Assembly: GCA_025808555.1 (NCBI GenBank)
Contig: CP075526.1
Location: 310,001 to 374,000 of the forward strand
Direction of reading: 5' to 3'
DNA length: 64,000 nucleotides
From: Anaerolineales bacterium
Lineage (GTDB): Bacteria; Chloroflexota; Anaerolineae; Anaerolineales; UBA11579
Below the pieces are notes generated by a model. That model was not told where the DNA came from. It ran no database searches and saw only the letters and a program-made list of their open reading frames with translations. The translations under genes were made by a program, and so were the position numbers. Shown piece after piece: positions 1 through 9,377 of this stretch. The first letter of the stretch is position 1. Every line of letters begins with the position of its first letter.

Positions 1-993
1 GGCCAGCTGCCCATCCGCCCGGGCAATTCCACGCCCGTGCCGGTGGCCGAGATCCTGACGCATGCCAACAGCGCCCGCCTGGTGGATGCACTGGGGCGCA
101 TCAACCAGATCTCGCGCCAGGGCCATTCGCGCGCCGCCATGGAAGAGGCGTATGGCGCGCTGGAGTTCTCGCCCAGCTACCTGCCCCTGCATGTGCACAT
201 GGCCGAGTTGCTGCTGCTCAGTGACCGGCCGCAGCAGGCCACCGAAAAGCTGGCCATTGTGGCGCGGGTGTATTCCTCACGCGGCGACAAAGAGCGTGCT
301 ACGCAGACCTACCAGCGGATTGTCTCAGTCTCCCCGCTGGATGTGGATGCGCGCCTGCGCCTGATCGAGCAGCTGGCCGCCAACGGCCAGCTGCAGCAGG
401 CCGCCAGCCAGAACCTGGAGCTGGCGGATGTGTATTACCGCCTGGCCCAGCTGGACAAAGCGCGCGACACCTACGAGAAAGCCCTGCGCCTGGCGCAGGG
501 CGCCGAGGTGGACGCGGCCTGGAACGTGCAGGTGCTGCACCAGATGGCCGATATTGACTTGCAACGCCTCGACTGGCGTAAGGGCTTGCTGGTCTATGAG
601 CAGATCCGCAGCCTGGCGCCGGATGACGAGACCGCCCGCCTGAACCTGGTGCAGCTCAACTTGCGCCTGGGCCAGGAAGGCAAAGCCAACGGCGAACTGG
701 AGAACTACCTCTCGTATCTCAACAGCCGCGGCCGTGATGAAGAGGCTGGTACCTTTTTGGCTACGCTGGTGGACGATAATCCGCGCTTCATCCTTGGCCA
801 TCGCCGTCTTGCGGAGCATTACCAGCAGATGGGCAAGCGCGGCGATGCGATCAAGGCCTGGAACACGGTGGGCCAGCTGTTAGTTGAAGCCGGCGACCGT
901 GAGGGAGCCAAGGTTGCCGTGCGCGCCATCCTGGCGCTCAACCCGCCCAACCCTGAGCGTTATCAACAGTTCCTGCAGCGGCTGAGCAAGTAA
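1..993 (+). CDS. TPR-repeat protein, C-terminal part (5' truncated by window edge)
   Basis: The reading frame is open from the first base, so the start lies upstream; a GTG at 37 is in frame but nothing supports it as the start. The visible 330 residues are almost entirely alpha-helical tetratricopeptide-like repeats. They have the small/large residue alternation and the recurring 'A...Y..AL.L.P' pattern, for example near residues 95-115 and 145-165 counted from base 1. TPR arrays act as protein-protein scaffolds; no catalytic domain is visible here. One could lie in the missing N-terminal part. A short T-run follows the stop but no hairpin precedes it. Confidence 0.8.
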   Translation, partial: GQLPIRPGNSTPVPVAEILTHANSARLVDALGRINQISRQGHSRAAMEEAYGALEFSPSYLPLHVHMAELLLLSDRPQQATEKLAIVARVYSSRGDKERATQTYQRIVSVSPLDVDARLRLIEQLAANGQLQQAASQNLELADVYYRLAQLDKARDTYEKALRLAQGAEVDAAWNVQVLHQMADIDLQRLDWRKGLLVYEQIRSLAPDDETARLNLVQLNLRLGQEGKANGELENYLSYLNSRGRDEEAGTFLATLVDDNPRFILGHRRLAEHYQQMGKRGDAIKAWNTVGQLLVEAGDREGAKVAVRAILALNPPNPERYQQFLQRLSK

Positions 994-1013
994 TCACCCC
1001 ATCCGCCTTTTTT

Positions 1014-1125
1014 GTCATTCCGAACGAGGCCGAAGGCCGAGGAGGAATCCTTTAGGCCAAGCAAATCGGCTTATTGATGCCCTAAAGGATTCCTCACCAC
1101 TCGCTACGCTCGGGTTCGGAATGAC
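1014..1125. repeat. Dispersed inverted repeat R1 (GTCATTCCGA type)
   Basis: The element begins GTCATTCCGAAC and ends GTTCGGAATGAC. Its inner arms are GAGGAATCCTTTAGG and CCTAAAGGATTCCTC, so the whole segment can fold into one long hairpin. Copies or fragments of the same arms occur at 44600-44731 and 62697-62711. It contains CGCTACGCTCGG, whose complement carries a GCGTAGC mini-hairpin. It is non-coding and probably a dispersed non-autonomous element. No transposase is linked to it. Confidence 0.8.
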
Positions 1126-1190
1126 AACATGGCTAGCATTCGCTCGACCTTCGTAGGGCGCAGCATGCCTCCGTGTGCATCCAACCACAC

Positions 1191-1259
1191 CGTGTCATTC
1201 TGACCGGGTTTTACACATCTACACCAGATCGCCGAACCCAGGCCAGGGAAGAATCCTTG
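1191..1259. repeat. Dispersed repeat R2 (GTGTCATTCTGACC type)
   Basis: This segment starts CGTGTCATTCTGACCGGGTT and ends CAGGGAAGAATCCTT. A clearly related copy with the same two ends and a diverged middle is at 61062-61130. It lies between a TPR gene and a HAD gene and has no coding signal. Confidence 0.75.
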
Positions 1260-1304
1260 CTGGCAAGTCTTCTGTACTAGGTTGAGTTATCCATTCGCGC
1301 AATG

Positions 1305-1333
1305 AGGATCCCTCGCTACGCTCGGGATGCACA
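1305..1333. repeat. Short dispersed repeat R3
   Basis: AGGATCCCTCGCT-N-CGCTCGGGATGCAC; the same 28-29 bp with one change recurs at 41489-41516. The centre is a GCGNAGC-type mini-hairpin on the minus strand. The rest of the 994-1350 gap holds only R1, R2 and unassigned sequence. Confidence 0.7.
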
Positions 1334-1350
1334 ATCAGCAGTCTCGGTAT

Positions 1351-2025
1351 CTATAGCCCAAACACCGCCGGCAGCTCCGCCACGGACGGCAGGATCAGAT
1401 CCGCGCCGGCCAGGCGCAGCTCGTCCTCCTCGCCGAAACCTGACAGCACGCCGATGGCCTGCGCCCCGGCCCGCTTGGCGGCGAGCACGTCCACTGTCGT
1501 ATCGCCCACCATCACGCACTCGGCCGCCTGCACGCCGTAATGCGTGCAAGCGTGCAACACCGGCTCGGCGGCGGGCTTGGTGCGCCGCGTGCTGAGCCCG
1601 TGCACCACCAGCGGGATGTGCGCTGCGAGCCCGCTGGCCTGCAGGAAAGCGTGCGTGGCGCTGGCGCCGCGCACAGTGATGACCGCCAGCGGGTAACGGG
1701 CCGCCAACGCCTCCACTGCGGCGGGGATGCCTGCGATCAGATGCGGGTCCAGCAAACGCGGTGGGCGGCGGGCGGCCGCCGCTTCCATCAGACGGCCGAT
1801 CGGCCCATCCAGGCCCAGCGCATCCAGCAGGCCTAGCGCATCGTTGCCGGGCTTCTCCAGCCGCATCACCATCCTGCGCGCCAGCCGGTTCGCCCGCTCG
1901 CTGCCCAGCGGTCGCAGGCCGCGCGCAAACAGGCTGGCATAGTGGTCATCCGTATCGCGCAGGGTGCCATCCACATCCAAAAAGATGGCTTTGACCGTGG
2001 CGGAATTAAAGGTTTCGTTCGTCAA
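1351..2025 (-). CDS. HAD-superfamily hydrolase (phosphoglycolate phosphatase-like)
   Basis: A 224-residue haloacid dehalogenase-type phosphatase. Motif I, FLDVDGTL, is at residues 15-22 with the nucleophile and acid/base Asp pair; motif II (AVITVRG) falls in the middle; motif IV (MVGDTTVDVLAAKRAG) is near residues 170-185. The helical cap between motifs I and II is the C1 type seen in phosphoglycolate phosphatases and beta-phosphoglucomutases. The start is TTG at 2025, preceded on the minus strand by AGAGGAAG, a good ribosome binding site. The substrate cannot be read from the sequence. It is divergent from the DUF3054 gene, with 56 bp between them. Confidence 0.85.
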   Translation of the reverse strand: MTNETFNSATVKAIFLDVDGTLRDTDDHYASLFARGLRPLGSERANRLARRMVMRLEKPGNDALGLLDALGLDGPIGRLMEAAAARRPPRLLDPHLIAGIPAAVEALAARYPLAVITVRGASATHAFLQASGLAAHIPLVVHGLSTRRTKPAAEPVLHACTHYGVQAAECVMVGDTTVDVLAAKRAGAQAIGVLSGFGEEDELRLAGADLILPSVAELPAVFGL

Positions 2026-2081
2026 TCTTCCTCTGTTCTGATTTCAAAACGCGCCTTGCATGAATGCATTAAACTTGGCGC

Positions 2082-2444
2082 ATGACATCAAAACACATTC
2101 TAATCCTCGGCGATGCCGTGCTGATTCTGGCTTTCATGCTGGTGGGCCTGCGCTTTCACGAAAGTGATTCGACCCGCCTACTGCCCAATCTGATCCCGTT
2201 CGGTCTGGCCTGGGCGCTGGCTGGCTACTACCTCAACCAGTGGGCCCTGCCCACCTGGCGCAGCATCCTCACCGTGCTGCCGGCCATGTTGCTGGCCGCG
2301 CCGCTCGGCGCGGTGCTGCGGGCCGCCTGGCTGGGCGGGGTAGCCCTGCCGCTGTTCACCGCCATCACCGCCGCCGGCCTAGCCGCGGTGCTGATGGCTT
2401 GGCGAGCGGTCTACCTGCTGGTCTTTGCCAAAAGGAAATCTTGA
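2082..2444 (+). CDS. DUF3054-like integral membrane protein
   Basis: A 120-residue protein with four hydrophobic segments, at about residues 7-25, 36-54, 60-85 and 90-112. Size and layout match the DUF3054 family of small four-helix membrane proteins of unknown function. The stop codon overlaps the TTG start of the downstream sigma-factor gene (TTGA), which indicates co-transcription and translational coupling with the sigma/anti-sigma pair. The family assignment rests on pattern only. Confidence 0.65.
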   Translation: MTSKHILILGDAVLILAFMLVGLRFHESDSTRLLPNLIPFGLAWALAGYYLNQWALPTWRSILTVLPAMLLAAPLGAVLRAAWLGGVALPLFTAITAAGLAAVLMAWRAVYLLVFAKRKS

Positions 2445-3049
2445 ACGAAGAGCAATGGATAAGGGACGCCCAAGCCGGCGACCTTGACGCGTTCAACCGC
2501 CTGGTGATCAGTTACCAGGGCCTGGCCTACAACGTGGCCTATCGCCTGCTGGGAGATGACGCCGGCGCGCAGGACGCCACGCAAGACGCGTTCATTTCCG
2601 CCTATCGCAATCTGCACAGCTACAAGGGTGGCTCGTTCAAAGCCTGGCTGCTGCGCATCGTCACCAACGGCAGCTACGATGAGCTGCGCCGCCAAAAACG
2701 CCGCCCACAGCTGCCCCTGGAACCGGATCCGCAGGACGGCGAAGACGCGCCCGACCCGGCCTGGCTGGCCGACCCCGGCGAAAGCCCAGCCGAGCTGGCT
2801 GAGCGCGTGGAACTCAACGCCGCCATCCAGCGTTGCCTGAACCAACTCGATGAAGAATTCCGTACCGCTGTGGTGCTGGTGGATGTGCAGGGTATGGACT
2901 ACGCCGAAGTGGCTGAGATCGTCAAGCGGCCGCTCGGCACAGTGAAGAGCCGCTTGGCGCGTGCCCGCATGCGCATGCAGGAATGCCTGCAAGGCTTTGC
3001 GGAACTATTGCCCGATAAATTTCGTCTTACAGGCAAAGGCACGCCATGA
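2441..3049 (+). CDS. RNA polymerase ECF sigma factor (sigma-70 family)
   Basis: A 202-residue ECF sigma factor. Region 2 lies at about residues 20-90, with the -10 recognition and core-binding helices around DATQDAFISAYRNL. Region 4 is at about 135-190, with the helix-turn-helix in the segment DYAEVAEIVKRPLGTVKSRL. I chose TTG at 2441 because AAAGGAAA precedes it by 2-3 nt and because everything upstream in the frame is out-of-frame read-through of the DUF3054 gene. It overlaps the anti-sigma gene by an ATGA at 3046-3049, the usual layout for a sigma factor held by a membrane partner. Confidence 0.9.
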   Translation: MNEEQWIRDAQAGDLDAFNRLVISYQGLAYNVAYRLLGDDAGAQDATQDAFISAYRNLHSYKGGSFKAWLLRIVTNGSYDELRRQKRRPQLPLEPDPQDGEDAPDPAWLADPGESPAELAERVELNAAIQRCLNQLDEEFRTAVVLVDVQGMDYAEVAEIVKRPLGTVKSRLARARMRMQECLQGFAELLPDKFRLTGKGTP

Positions 3050-3690
3050 AAGCCGCCATTTCCCCTCAAGACTTTGAGAAGCTGTCTGCCCACCTGGACG
3101 GCCAGCTAGCGCCTGCGCAAGCACAGGCGCTCTTGGCGCGCCTGGGTGCAGAGCCGCAGCTGGCTGCGGCTCTGGCAAGCCTGACGAACCTACGCACGCT
3201 GCTGCGCCGTGCGCCGCAGCGCCGCGTGCCGCGCAGCTTCATGCTCACCCCGCAAATGGCCGGGCAAACCCAGCGCGGCATACTGGGAGCATGGTCTGGT
3301 TTCAACTTCGCCAGTGCCGTCGCCGCGCTGACGCTCATCTTCGTGCTGGTGACCGACTTCTCGGTCAACGGTCTGCCCACCCCGCTCGCAGCGCGCAGCG
3401 CCGAGCCGGTGCTGATGATGGCCGAGGCGCCGCAAGCCGAGAGCTACGCGGCTGGCGGCGAGGCTGGCAACGGCCCGGCCAACGAAGCCGCCGACAGCGC
3501 CGAAACGCTGATGCTGGAGAGCATGCCTGCCGATGAAGGCGGCCTGGCCGACCAGCCGCCCAGCATGAAAGAAGAAGCGCCTGCCACGCTGACGGGTTGG
3601 GTTGCCTACAACGCGCCGGTGTTGGAGGCGCTGCTAGCCTCACTGGCTGTGATCGCCGGCCTGCTGGCCTGGCATCACCGCCGCCGCTAA
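3046..3690 (+). CDS. Membrane anti-sigma factor, cognate of the ECF sigma
   Basis: A 214-residue protein. The N-terminal 70 residues form a soluble helical region resembling the RseA/anti-sigma domain, without the Cys/His of zinc-binding versions. A transmembrane helix follows at about residues 88-108. An acidic, Glu/Ala-rich periplasmic-type segment covers 115-180, and a second hydrophobic helix near 190-210 ends in HHRRR. Function as an anti-sigma is inferred from position (4-bp overlap) and topology. The gene ends 5 bp before a strong terminator that closes this operon. Confidence 0.75.
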   Translation: MKAAISPQDFEKLSAHLDGQLAPAQAQALLARLGAEPQLAAALASLTNLRTLLRRAPQRRVPRSFMLTPQMAGQTQRGILGAWSGFNFASAVAALTLIFVLVTDFSVNGLPTPLAARSAEPVLMMAEAPQAESYAAGGEAGNGPANEAADSAETLMLESMPADEGGLADQPPSMKEEAPATLTGWVAYNAPVLEALLASLAVIAGLLAWHHRRR

Positions 3691-3694
3691 TACA

Positions 3695-3723
3695 AAAAAG
3701 ACGGGCCAATGGCCCGTCTTTTT
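3695..3723 (+). terminator. Rho-independent terminator after the sigma/anti-sigma operon
   Basis: A perfect 13-bp stem (AAAAAGACGGGCC / GGCCCGTCTTTTT) with a 3-nt AAT loop and a T-run. It sits 5 bp after the anti-sigma stop. Confidence 0.92.
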
Positions 3724-3744
3724 GATTCCTGCTGAGCGCCCCAC

Positions 3745-3750
3745 TATAAT
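3745..3750 (+). promoter_or_regulatory. -10 box of recD2, leaderless arrangement
   Basis: A perfect TATAAT ends 6 nt before the recD2 ATG at 3757. The expected transcription start therefore falls on or next to the start codon, leaving no room for a ribosome binding site. There is no clear -35. Confidence 0.65.
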
Positions 3751-3756
3751 CTCCAC

Positions 3757-5934
3757 ATGCCTGACGCACTCAGTGGCTCTGTTGAATACATCACCTACTA
3801 CAACGACGAGAACGGCTACAGCGTCTTGCGCATCAAGCCGGATGAAAACGCGCTCAGCCAGGATAGCGATGGCACGGTCACCGTCATCGGCTATCTGCCC
3901 GAGCTGGCGATCGGCGAGCATCTGGAGATGGAAGGCGAGTGGGTCAAGCACCCGCGCCACGGCATCCAGTTCCAGGCGCAGAAGCTGCAGCAAACCCTGC
4001 CCACCACGGTGGAGGGCATCCGACGCTATCTGAGCTCCGGGCTGCTCAAAGGCGTTGGCCCCACCATCGCCGGGCGCATTGTGGACCATTTCGGCGCGCA
4101 GACCATCGAGATCATCGACAAGCAGCCGGAGCGCCTGCGCGAGGTGGCCGACATCGGCCCCAAACGCCAGAAGCAGATCCTCTCCGCCTGGGATGCGCAG
4201 CGCCAGGTGCGGGATGTGATGGTGTTCCTGAGCAGCCATGGCGTCAGCGCCAACCTGGCCACCAAGATCCACAAAGAGTACGGCAACCGCGCGATGGAGG
4301 TGGTCAAGAAAGATCCCTACCGCCTGGCGCGTGATCTGCAGGGCGTCGGTTTCCTCACCGCAGACCGCATCGCCAAGTCGTTCGGACTGCCCGCCGACCA
4401 CCCCGCCCGCATGGAAGCTGGCTTGCTCTACACCCTGGCGGAGTTCACCGGCGAGGGCCACGTCTACGCGCCGCGCCCGCAACTGCAGGCGCGCGCCACG
4501 GAGCTGCTGGGCACTGCCCCGCGTCCCGTCAGCGAAGCCATAGACCGCCTGGCCGTCCGCCAGGACGTGGTGCTGGAAGGCGAAGCCGTCTACCCGCCGG
4601 AAATGCACACCGCCGAAGTGGGTCTGGCCGAGCTGCTGCAGGCGTTGGCCAACGCACCCAATAGTGCCACCGCGGATATGCCGCTGGCGCGGGACCCGCA
4701 AGCGCTGAGCGACCTGACCCAACTAGATGCGCTGCAGCGCGAGGCGGTGCTGACCGCCCTGCGCCAGCCGGTCAGCATCCTGACCGGTGGCCCAGGCACC
4801 GGCAAGACCACCACGATGAAGACGCTCATCGGGGCGCTGGAGCTGGCCGGCAAGCGCTACGCGCTGGCCGCCCCCACTGGGCGCGCCGCCAAGCGGCTTT
4901 CGCAAACCAGCAGCCAGCCCGCCAGCACCATCCACCGCCTGATCGGCTATACGCCGGGCGAAGGCCCCAAGTACAACGAAGACGAGCCGCTCGCTATTGA
5001 CCTGATCGTGATCGACGAAGCCTCGATGCTGGATCTGCAGCTCACCTATACGCTGCTCAAGGCGATCAAGCCCGGCACGCACCTGCTGCTGGTGGGCGAT
5101 GTGGACCAGCTGCCCTCGGTGGGCGCCGGCGATGTTCTGCGTGACCTGATCGCCAGCGCCCAGTACCCGGTCACCCGCTTGCAGACGATCTACCGCCAGG
5201 GCGAGAACTCCAACATTGTCAGCAACGCCCATGCCATGAACCGCGGCGAGCTGCCGCAGACCAGCAAGGATGCGGAGGGTGACTTTTTCATTGACGCCAC
5301 CGACAATGCCAAGGAAGCCAACGAGAAGATCGTAGCGCTGGTGAGCCAGCGCATTCCGAGCCGCTTCAAGCTCGACCCGCAGCACATCCAGGTGCTTTCG
5401 CCGATGTACCGCGGTGAGGCGGGTGTGGCGGCGCTCAACGAGGCGCTGCAAAAGGCGCTCAACCCGCCCAGCGCGCTCAAGCCGGAGCGCAGGCTGCACG
5501 GCCAACTGCTGCGTGTGGGCGACCGCCTGATGCAGATCCGCAACAATTACGACAAGACCGTCTTCAACGGTGACATTGGACGGTTGGTGGAGATTGCCAA
5601 CGAAGAGCAAACCCTGACCGTGGACTTTGAGGGCCGCCGCGTAAGCTATGAGTGGAGCGAGGCCGACGAGCTGACCCTGGCCTATGCCATCACCGTCCAC
5701 AAAGCCCAAGGTTCCGAGTTTCATTGCGTGGTGATGCCCGTGCTCAGCCAGCACTACATCATGCTGCAGCGCAATCTCCTGTATACCGGGGTCACGCGTG
5801 CCCAATCGCTATGTGTGCTGGTGGGCAGCCGCAAAGCGATCGGCATGGCGGTCAACAACAACAAGGTCGCCCAACGCTGGACAGGGCTGGCGCGGCGCTT
5901 AACAGGCGCTGGGCTACAATCATCCCCGCAATGA
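3757..5934 (+). CDS. recD2: RecD2-type ATP-dependent DNA helicase
   Basis: A 725-residue SF1B helicase of the RecD/TraA type. The N-terminal 190 residues carry the RecD2-specific region with helix-hairpin-helix-like repeats (YLSSGLLKGVGPTIAGRIV at about residues 91-109). Walker A, GGPGTGKTTT, is near residue 343; Walker B, VIDEASMLD, is near 422; the C-terminal UvrD-like motif with TVHKAQGSEF is near 648. RecD2 proteins act in DNA repair and fork maintenance without RecBC, and no recB or recC is in view. The gene overlaps the next by ATGA and appears to be transcribed as a leaderless message. Confidence 0.93.
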   Translation: MPDALSGSVEYITYYNDENGYSVLRIKPDENALSQDSDGTVTVIGYLPELAIGEHLEMEGEWVKHPRHGIQFQAQKLQQTLPTTVEGIRRYLSSGLLKGVGPTIAGRIVDHFGAQTIEIIDKQPERLREVADIGPKRQKQILSAWDAQRQVRDVMVFLSSHGVSANLATKIHKEYGNRAMEVVKKDPYRLARDLQGVGFLTADRIAKSFGLPADHPARMEAGLLYTLAEFTGEGHVYAPRPQLQARATELLGTAPRPVSEAIDRLAVRQDVVLEGEAVYPPEMHTAEVGLAELLQALANAPNSATADMPLARDPQALSDLTQLDALQREAVLTALRQPVSILTGGPGTGKTTTMKTLIGALELAGKRYALAAPTGRAAKRLSQTSSQPASTIHRLIGYTPGEGPKYNEDEPLAIDLIVIDEASMLDLQLTYTLLKAIKPGTHLLLVGDVDQLPSVGAGDVLRDLIASAQYPVTRLQTIYRQGENSNIVSNAHAMNRGELPQTSKDAEGDFFIDATDNAKEANEKIVALVSQRIPSRFKLDPQHIQVLSPMYRGEAGVAALNEALQKALNPPSALKPERRLHGQLLRVGDRLMQIRNNYDKTVFNGDIGRLVEIANEEQTLTVDFEGRRVSYEWSEADELTLAYAITVHKAQGSEFHCVVMPVLSQHYIMLQRNLLYTGVTRAQSLCVLVGSRKAIGMAVNNNKVAQRWTGLARRLTGAGLQSSPQ

Positions 5935-7487
5935 AGCCGCGCACCTTCTATCACTTGCTTGCCCTTATCGCCGTGCTGGGTGGGCTGGCGGTGTACTTTG
6001 CAACCAGCCAGTTCGGCCCCGGCCTCTCCACAGATGGCGCTCGCTATCTCTCCACCGCCGAAAGCCTGGCGGCGGGCCGCGGCACATTGGACTATCTGGG
6101 CGAGCCGCTGGTCAACTGGCCGCCGCTCTACCCCGCCATCATCGCCGTGCTGCACCGGCTGACCGGCGCAGACGTGATGGGGATCGCCCAACTCATCAAC
6201 ATCCTCACCTTCCCGGCCATCATTGCCATCAGCGGCGTGTTCTTTACCCGCGCTCTGCCCGGACGCTACATTTTTGCGCTGTTCGCCACCCTGGTCGTCG
6301 CCAGCAGCCGCGCTCTCATAGAAGTCTCGGCCAATGTTGCCTCAGACCCGCTGTTCATGCTGTGCGTGCTGCTGTGGCTACTGGCGGCCCAGCGCTATGC
6401 AGCGACACGCAGCCCGCGCAGCTTCTGGCACATGGCGTTGTTGGCCGCGGCAGCTTGTTTCCTGCGCTACGCCGGCTCCTCACTGGTCATCGCCGGCGGG
6501 CTAATGGTGCTGTGGGTCTGGCGCGACGAATGGCGCCAGGCAGTGCTGCGTGCCGCCGCCTACGGAGCGCTGTCCGCCGGGCCGATCGGGCTGTGGGCCG
6601 TGTTCCACAACTATCGCCTGACCGGCATCCTGCTCGGCACCCACCAGCCCTCGTATCCGCCCGGCCTGTTCGTTGCCGCGGTTGAGAAGGTAGCCAGCTG
6701 GTTCGTGCCCGAGCGCATTCTGCTCAGCGTGCCGCCGCTGGCGCTGCTGGGCGTGTTGCTGCTTGCGCTGGCGCTGCGCAGCACGCGCCGGCGCTGGGCT
6801 GCCTGGCTGCAACGCAGCCTGGCTGCCCCCCTGCTGCCCGCTATTGCGTTCACGCTTGTGTACGGCGCCATGCTGGTCTTCACGATCAGCTACTCGGAGC
6901 ACCGCGTCCACGGCAGCCAGCGCCTGCACGCCGTGCTGCTGCCCTGTCTGCTGGTGTTGGGCTATACGCTATACCAAGAGTTTGGCGTTCGGCTGCAACG
7001 CGCCTGGCGCGGCCTGGCGCTGGCGGCCGCGGCGCTGGGGCTGATCTTCCCGCTCTATCGCACAGTGGAGTATGTGCGCAGCTCCCACGCCGAGGGCGAT
7101 GTGAGCTACTACAACCTGTACAACACACGCGCCCTGCGCCAGTCCGACTTCGCCGCCCATCTCAGCCAGTTCCCCTTCCAACCGGAGGATAAGGTCTACA
7201 GCAACAACGAGGGGGCGGCATGGTTCTTGCTGCGCCGCCGCATTTACCGCCTGCCGCGCTACGACGGCGAGACCCAGGCCAGCCTACAAGCTGCCCTGGC
7301 CGATTTTGAGGGCTGGCCCGCGCCGGATGACACGGCCTGGCTGGTGTGGTTCAGCGATGCCTTGGATTACAAACGAGACGTACCCACTCCGCAGCAGATG
7401 CGGGAGCATATTCCCGCCAGCACGATGCGCGTGCTGAGCAACTACGGTAGTGGGTACGGCGAGATCTACGTTTTGGATGTGGAATAG
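5931..7487 (+). CDS. GT-C fold membrane glycosyltransferase-like protein
   Basis: A 518-residue polytopic membrane protein. After a first helix comes a periplasmic loop with DGARYLSTAESLAAGRG near residues 33-49, the acidic-residue loop typical of GT-C enzymes (PMT/ArnT/GT39-like) that use polyprenyl-linked sugars. About ten further hydrophobic helices follow, then a soluble C-terminal domain from about 400. The start ATG overlaps the recD2 stop; reading the frame further upstream only gives recD2 out of frame. A TACAAT box at 5915-5920 could add an internal leaderless promoter. The acceptor is unknown. Confidence 0.75.
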   Translation: MKPRTFYHLLALIAVLGGLAVYFATSQFGPGLSTDGARYLSTAESLAAGRGTLDYLGEPLVNWPPLYPAIIAVLHRLTGADVMGIAQLINILTFPAIIAISGVFFTRALPGRYIFALFATLVVASSRALIEVSANVASDPLFMLCVLLWLLAAQRYAATRSPRSFWHMALLAAAACFLRYAGSSLVIAGGLMVLWVWRDEWRQAVLRAAAYGALSAGPIGLWAVFHNYRLTGILLGTHQPSYPPGLFVAAVEKVASWFVPERILLSVPPLALLGVLLLALALRSTRRRWAAWLQRSLAAPLLPAIAFTLVYGAMLVFTISYSEHRVHGSQRLHAVLLPCLLVLGYTLYQEFGVRLQRAWRGLALAAAALGLIFPLYRTVEYVRSSHAEGDVSYYNLYNTRALRQSDFAAHLSQFPFQPEDKVYSNNEGAAWFLLRRRIYRLPRYDGETQASLQAALADFEGWPAPDDTAWLVWFSDALDYKRDVPTPQQMREHIPASTMRVLSNYGSGYGEIYVLDVE

Positions 7488-7493
7488 CCGGCG

Positions 7494-9347
7494 CTACGCG
7501 GCCAGGTCTTCATTCTCCTGCGGTTCCTCAGCCACAAACTGGCGCCAGTCGCCGTGTACGCCTTCTTCGGTGACGCCGAAGTAGAAGCGCAAGCCGCCAT
7601 CCACCCGTTGCACAAAGTCATAGCGATCCTGCTGGCGCTGCACATAATGCTTCAGCAGCCCAAAATCGCCGCGCCACTCCACTTTCAGATCGGCTTCGGT
7701 CTTGGAGAGGCCGGCATATTCCGTGATGGCATAGTGCCACAGCTTGCGGGCTGATTTCTGGGTGACGTTGTTGACCACCATGTTATTGCGCAGATCGCGC
7801 ACAATGTAATAGGCCACGCCATTGCGCTGCTCTTCGCTCACCACTTCCACGCCGGTGCGCGGGGCATGCTCAGCGCGGGCGGGCAGCTCGGCCTTGGGCG
7901 CCTCGGCGGCGGCCTGGGCGTCTGCGGCCGCTTGCGGTTTGCTGCCGCGGCCGTTCTGGCTACCAGCCGCCTGGCCGCCCCTACCTCTCCCCCGGCGGCC
8001 TTCCTTGCCGGGCTTGGCGGCCGGCTCCTCCACGCGCGGGGCGATGCCGGCCACCAGGCGCACGATCTCGTCACGCACCGCCAGGCCGGTCTCGGCCTCG
8101 GCGCGCAGGTAGATCTGGTTGTCGTCCACCGCATAGGGCGGGTCATCGCCGCGCGGCACAATGGCGCGCAGCACGCTCTTACCTTCGCTCTGCAGACTGT
8201 CCACCGCGCAGGCCAGCGGTGGGCTGATGCGCTTTGCGATCTCCTGCTCCAGCTGGCGGATGGCCTGGCTGGCGTTGCGCACGCCGACCACCGGCTTGGC
8301 TTCGGCACTCAGGCCTACGAAAAGCGTGCCGCCGTTGGTGTTGGCGAAGGCGCACACATCTGCAATGATGCTGTTGAGATTGTTGCGCCCGCTCATGCTC
8401 TCATGGAATTCCTGCACGATGTTGCTGCCCTGCTCGCGGGCCGAGCGCACAAAGTCGAAGTGGGCGCCCTCGGCCTGCTTTTTGCTCTGGGCCGGTCGGG
8501 TGCGGGCAAAGTCGTTGCTTTCGAACAGCGCCTTCAACGCTTCAAAGGTGGGCGCAGGCAGCAGCACTTCCGTGATGCGGCCGCCGATGCCCAGGTTGTT
8601 GTGACGCTTGGGGTCATTGTCCATGCGGTGAGCATCTGAGCCTTGAATGGTGTGCATGCGGCGCGGATACTCCGGCTTGATGCCGCTGAAAAAGGCCGCA
8701 GTGGAATGGCGGCCGCGCTTGTCCAGGTCTGTCACTTCAAGAGCATGCAGATGCGGGTCCTGCGTATAGGCGATCTTGGTCTGCCCGCCAAAATTGAAGC
8801 CGCGCATGGCCACGCCGTTGGTAGAGTTGGCGTGCGCGGCGATGACGATGCCGCCCCCCTCGTGGATGGCTTGGTAGGCGGTTAGCACATCTGCCGAGGC
8901 GCCCACCGTAACCGATCCGGCCTCCAGCTGGTTCGAGGGAACGTTCAAGTCGAGCAGGATGTGCTCGATCTCGCGCAGCGGCTTCTTGGGGTCGAACAGC
9001 GCCAGCACATGAAAGCCAAAGGTGGCGGTGAATTCGAAGCCTGGCAGCACGAGGATCTTGGCGCGCAGGCGTTCGTATTCCTTCAAGCGCTCCTCTTCCT
9101 CAGGCAGAATGCGCTTGAGGTTGCGCAGCATGCGCAACTGCTCGATCTCTTCTTCCATGCGGCGGTAGCCGCTAGCAGTGTTGTGGTCGGCAAAGCCGAT
9201 GATGTCCAGCCCGCGCTGCTCTGCCTTGCGCAGAATATCCAAATAGCTGACGCTGGGTTCCTGATAGTCGCTGGAGGAGGGGGTATGCAGATGCAGGTCC
9301 ATTGCGTACCACTTCTTGCCACCTGTGCGGTTCTTATTCTGTCTCAC
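7494..9347 (-). CDS. PHP-domain phosphoesterase fused to an AlbA/Schlafen-type domain
   Basis: A 617-residue two-domain protein. Residues about 15-290 are a PHP metal-dependent phosphoesterase: [10 protein letters not shown] near 18-27, GFADHNT near 51-57, AAHANS in the middle, and QGSDAHR near 240. Residues about 300-420 match the AlbA_2 nucleic-acid-binding domain of Schlafen-like proteins ([10 protein letters not shown], then ISPPLACAV). A Lys/Gly/Ala-rich linker leads to a C-terminal globular domain at 500-605 that I do not recognise. The start is GTG at 9347 with CGGAG five nt upstream. It lies 30 bp after a response regulator and is co-directional with lon and hsp20. Confidence 0.8.
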   Translation of the reverse strand: MRQNKNRTGGKKWYAMDLHLHTPSSSDYQEPSVSYLDILRKAEQRGLDIIGFADHNTASGYRRMEEEIEQLRMLRNLKRILPEEEERLKEYERLRAKILVLPGFEFTATFGFHVLALFDPKKPLREIEHILLDLNVPSNQLEAGSVTVGASADVLTAYQAIHEGGGIVIAAHANSTNGVAMRGFNFGGQTKIAYTQDPHLHALEVTDLDKRGRHSTAAFFSGIKPEYPRRMHTIQGSDAHRMDNDPKRHNNLGIGGRITEVLLPAPTFEALKALFESNDFARTRPAQSKKQAEGAHFDFVRSAREQGSNIVQEFHESMSGRNNLNSIIADVCAFANTNGGTLFVGLSAEAKPVVGVRNASQAIRQLEQEIAKRISPPLACAVDSLQSEGKSVLRAIVPRGDDPPYAVDDNQIYLRAEAETGLAVRDEIVRLVAGIAPRVEEPAAKPGKEGRRGRGRGGQAAGSQNGRGSKPQAAADAQAAAEAPKAELPARAEHAPRTGVEVVSEEQRNGVAYYIVRDLRNNMVVNNVTQKSARKLWHYAITEYAGLSKTEADLKVEWRGDFGLLKHYVQRQQDRYDFVQRVDGGLRFYFGVTEEGVHGDWRQFVAEEPQENEDLAA

Positions 9348-9377
9348 TGTGTCTCCGTAATAAATGTGGCAGCGCCG

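Noticed and set aside
1014-1125. Rho-independent terminator for the TPR gene
   Set aside because: The long hairpin is a dispersed repeat with no U-run after the stem, and copies lie at unrelated positions.
2240-2440. Longer N-terminus of the first ECF sigma factor
   Set aside because: The extra residues are an out-of-frame reading of the DUF3054 gene; TTG 2441 has a ribosome binding site.
3640-4722. Minus-strand 360-residue frame opposite recD2
   Set aside because: Antisense shadow of recD2, His/Gln/Val-rich as typical for GC-rich shadows.
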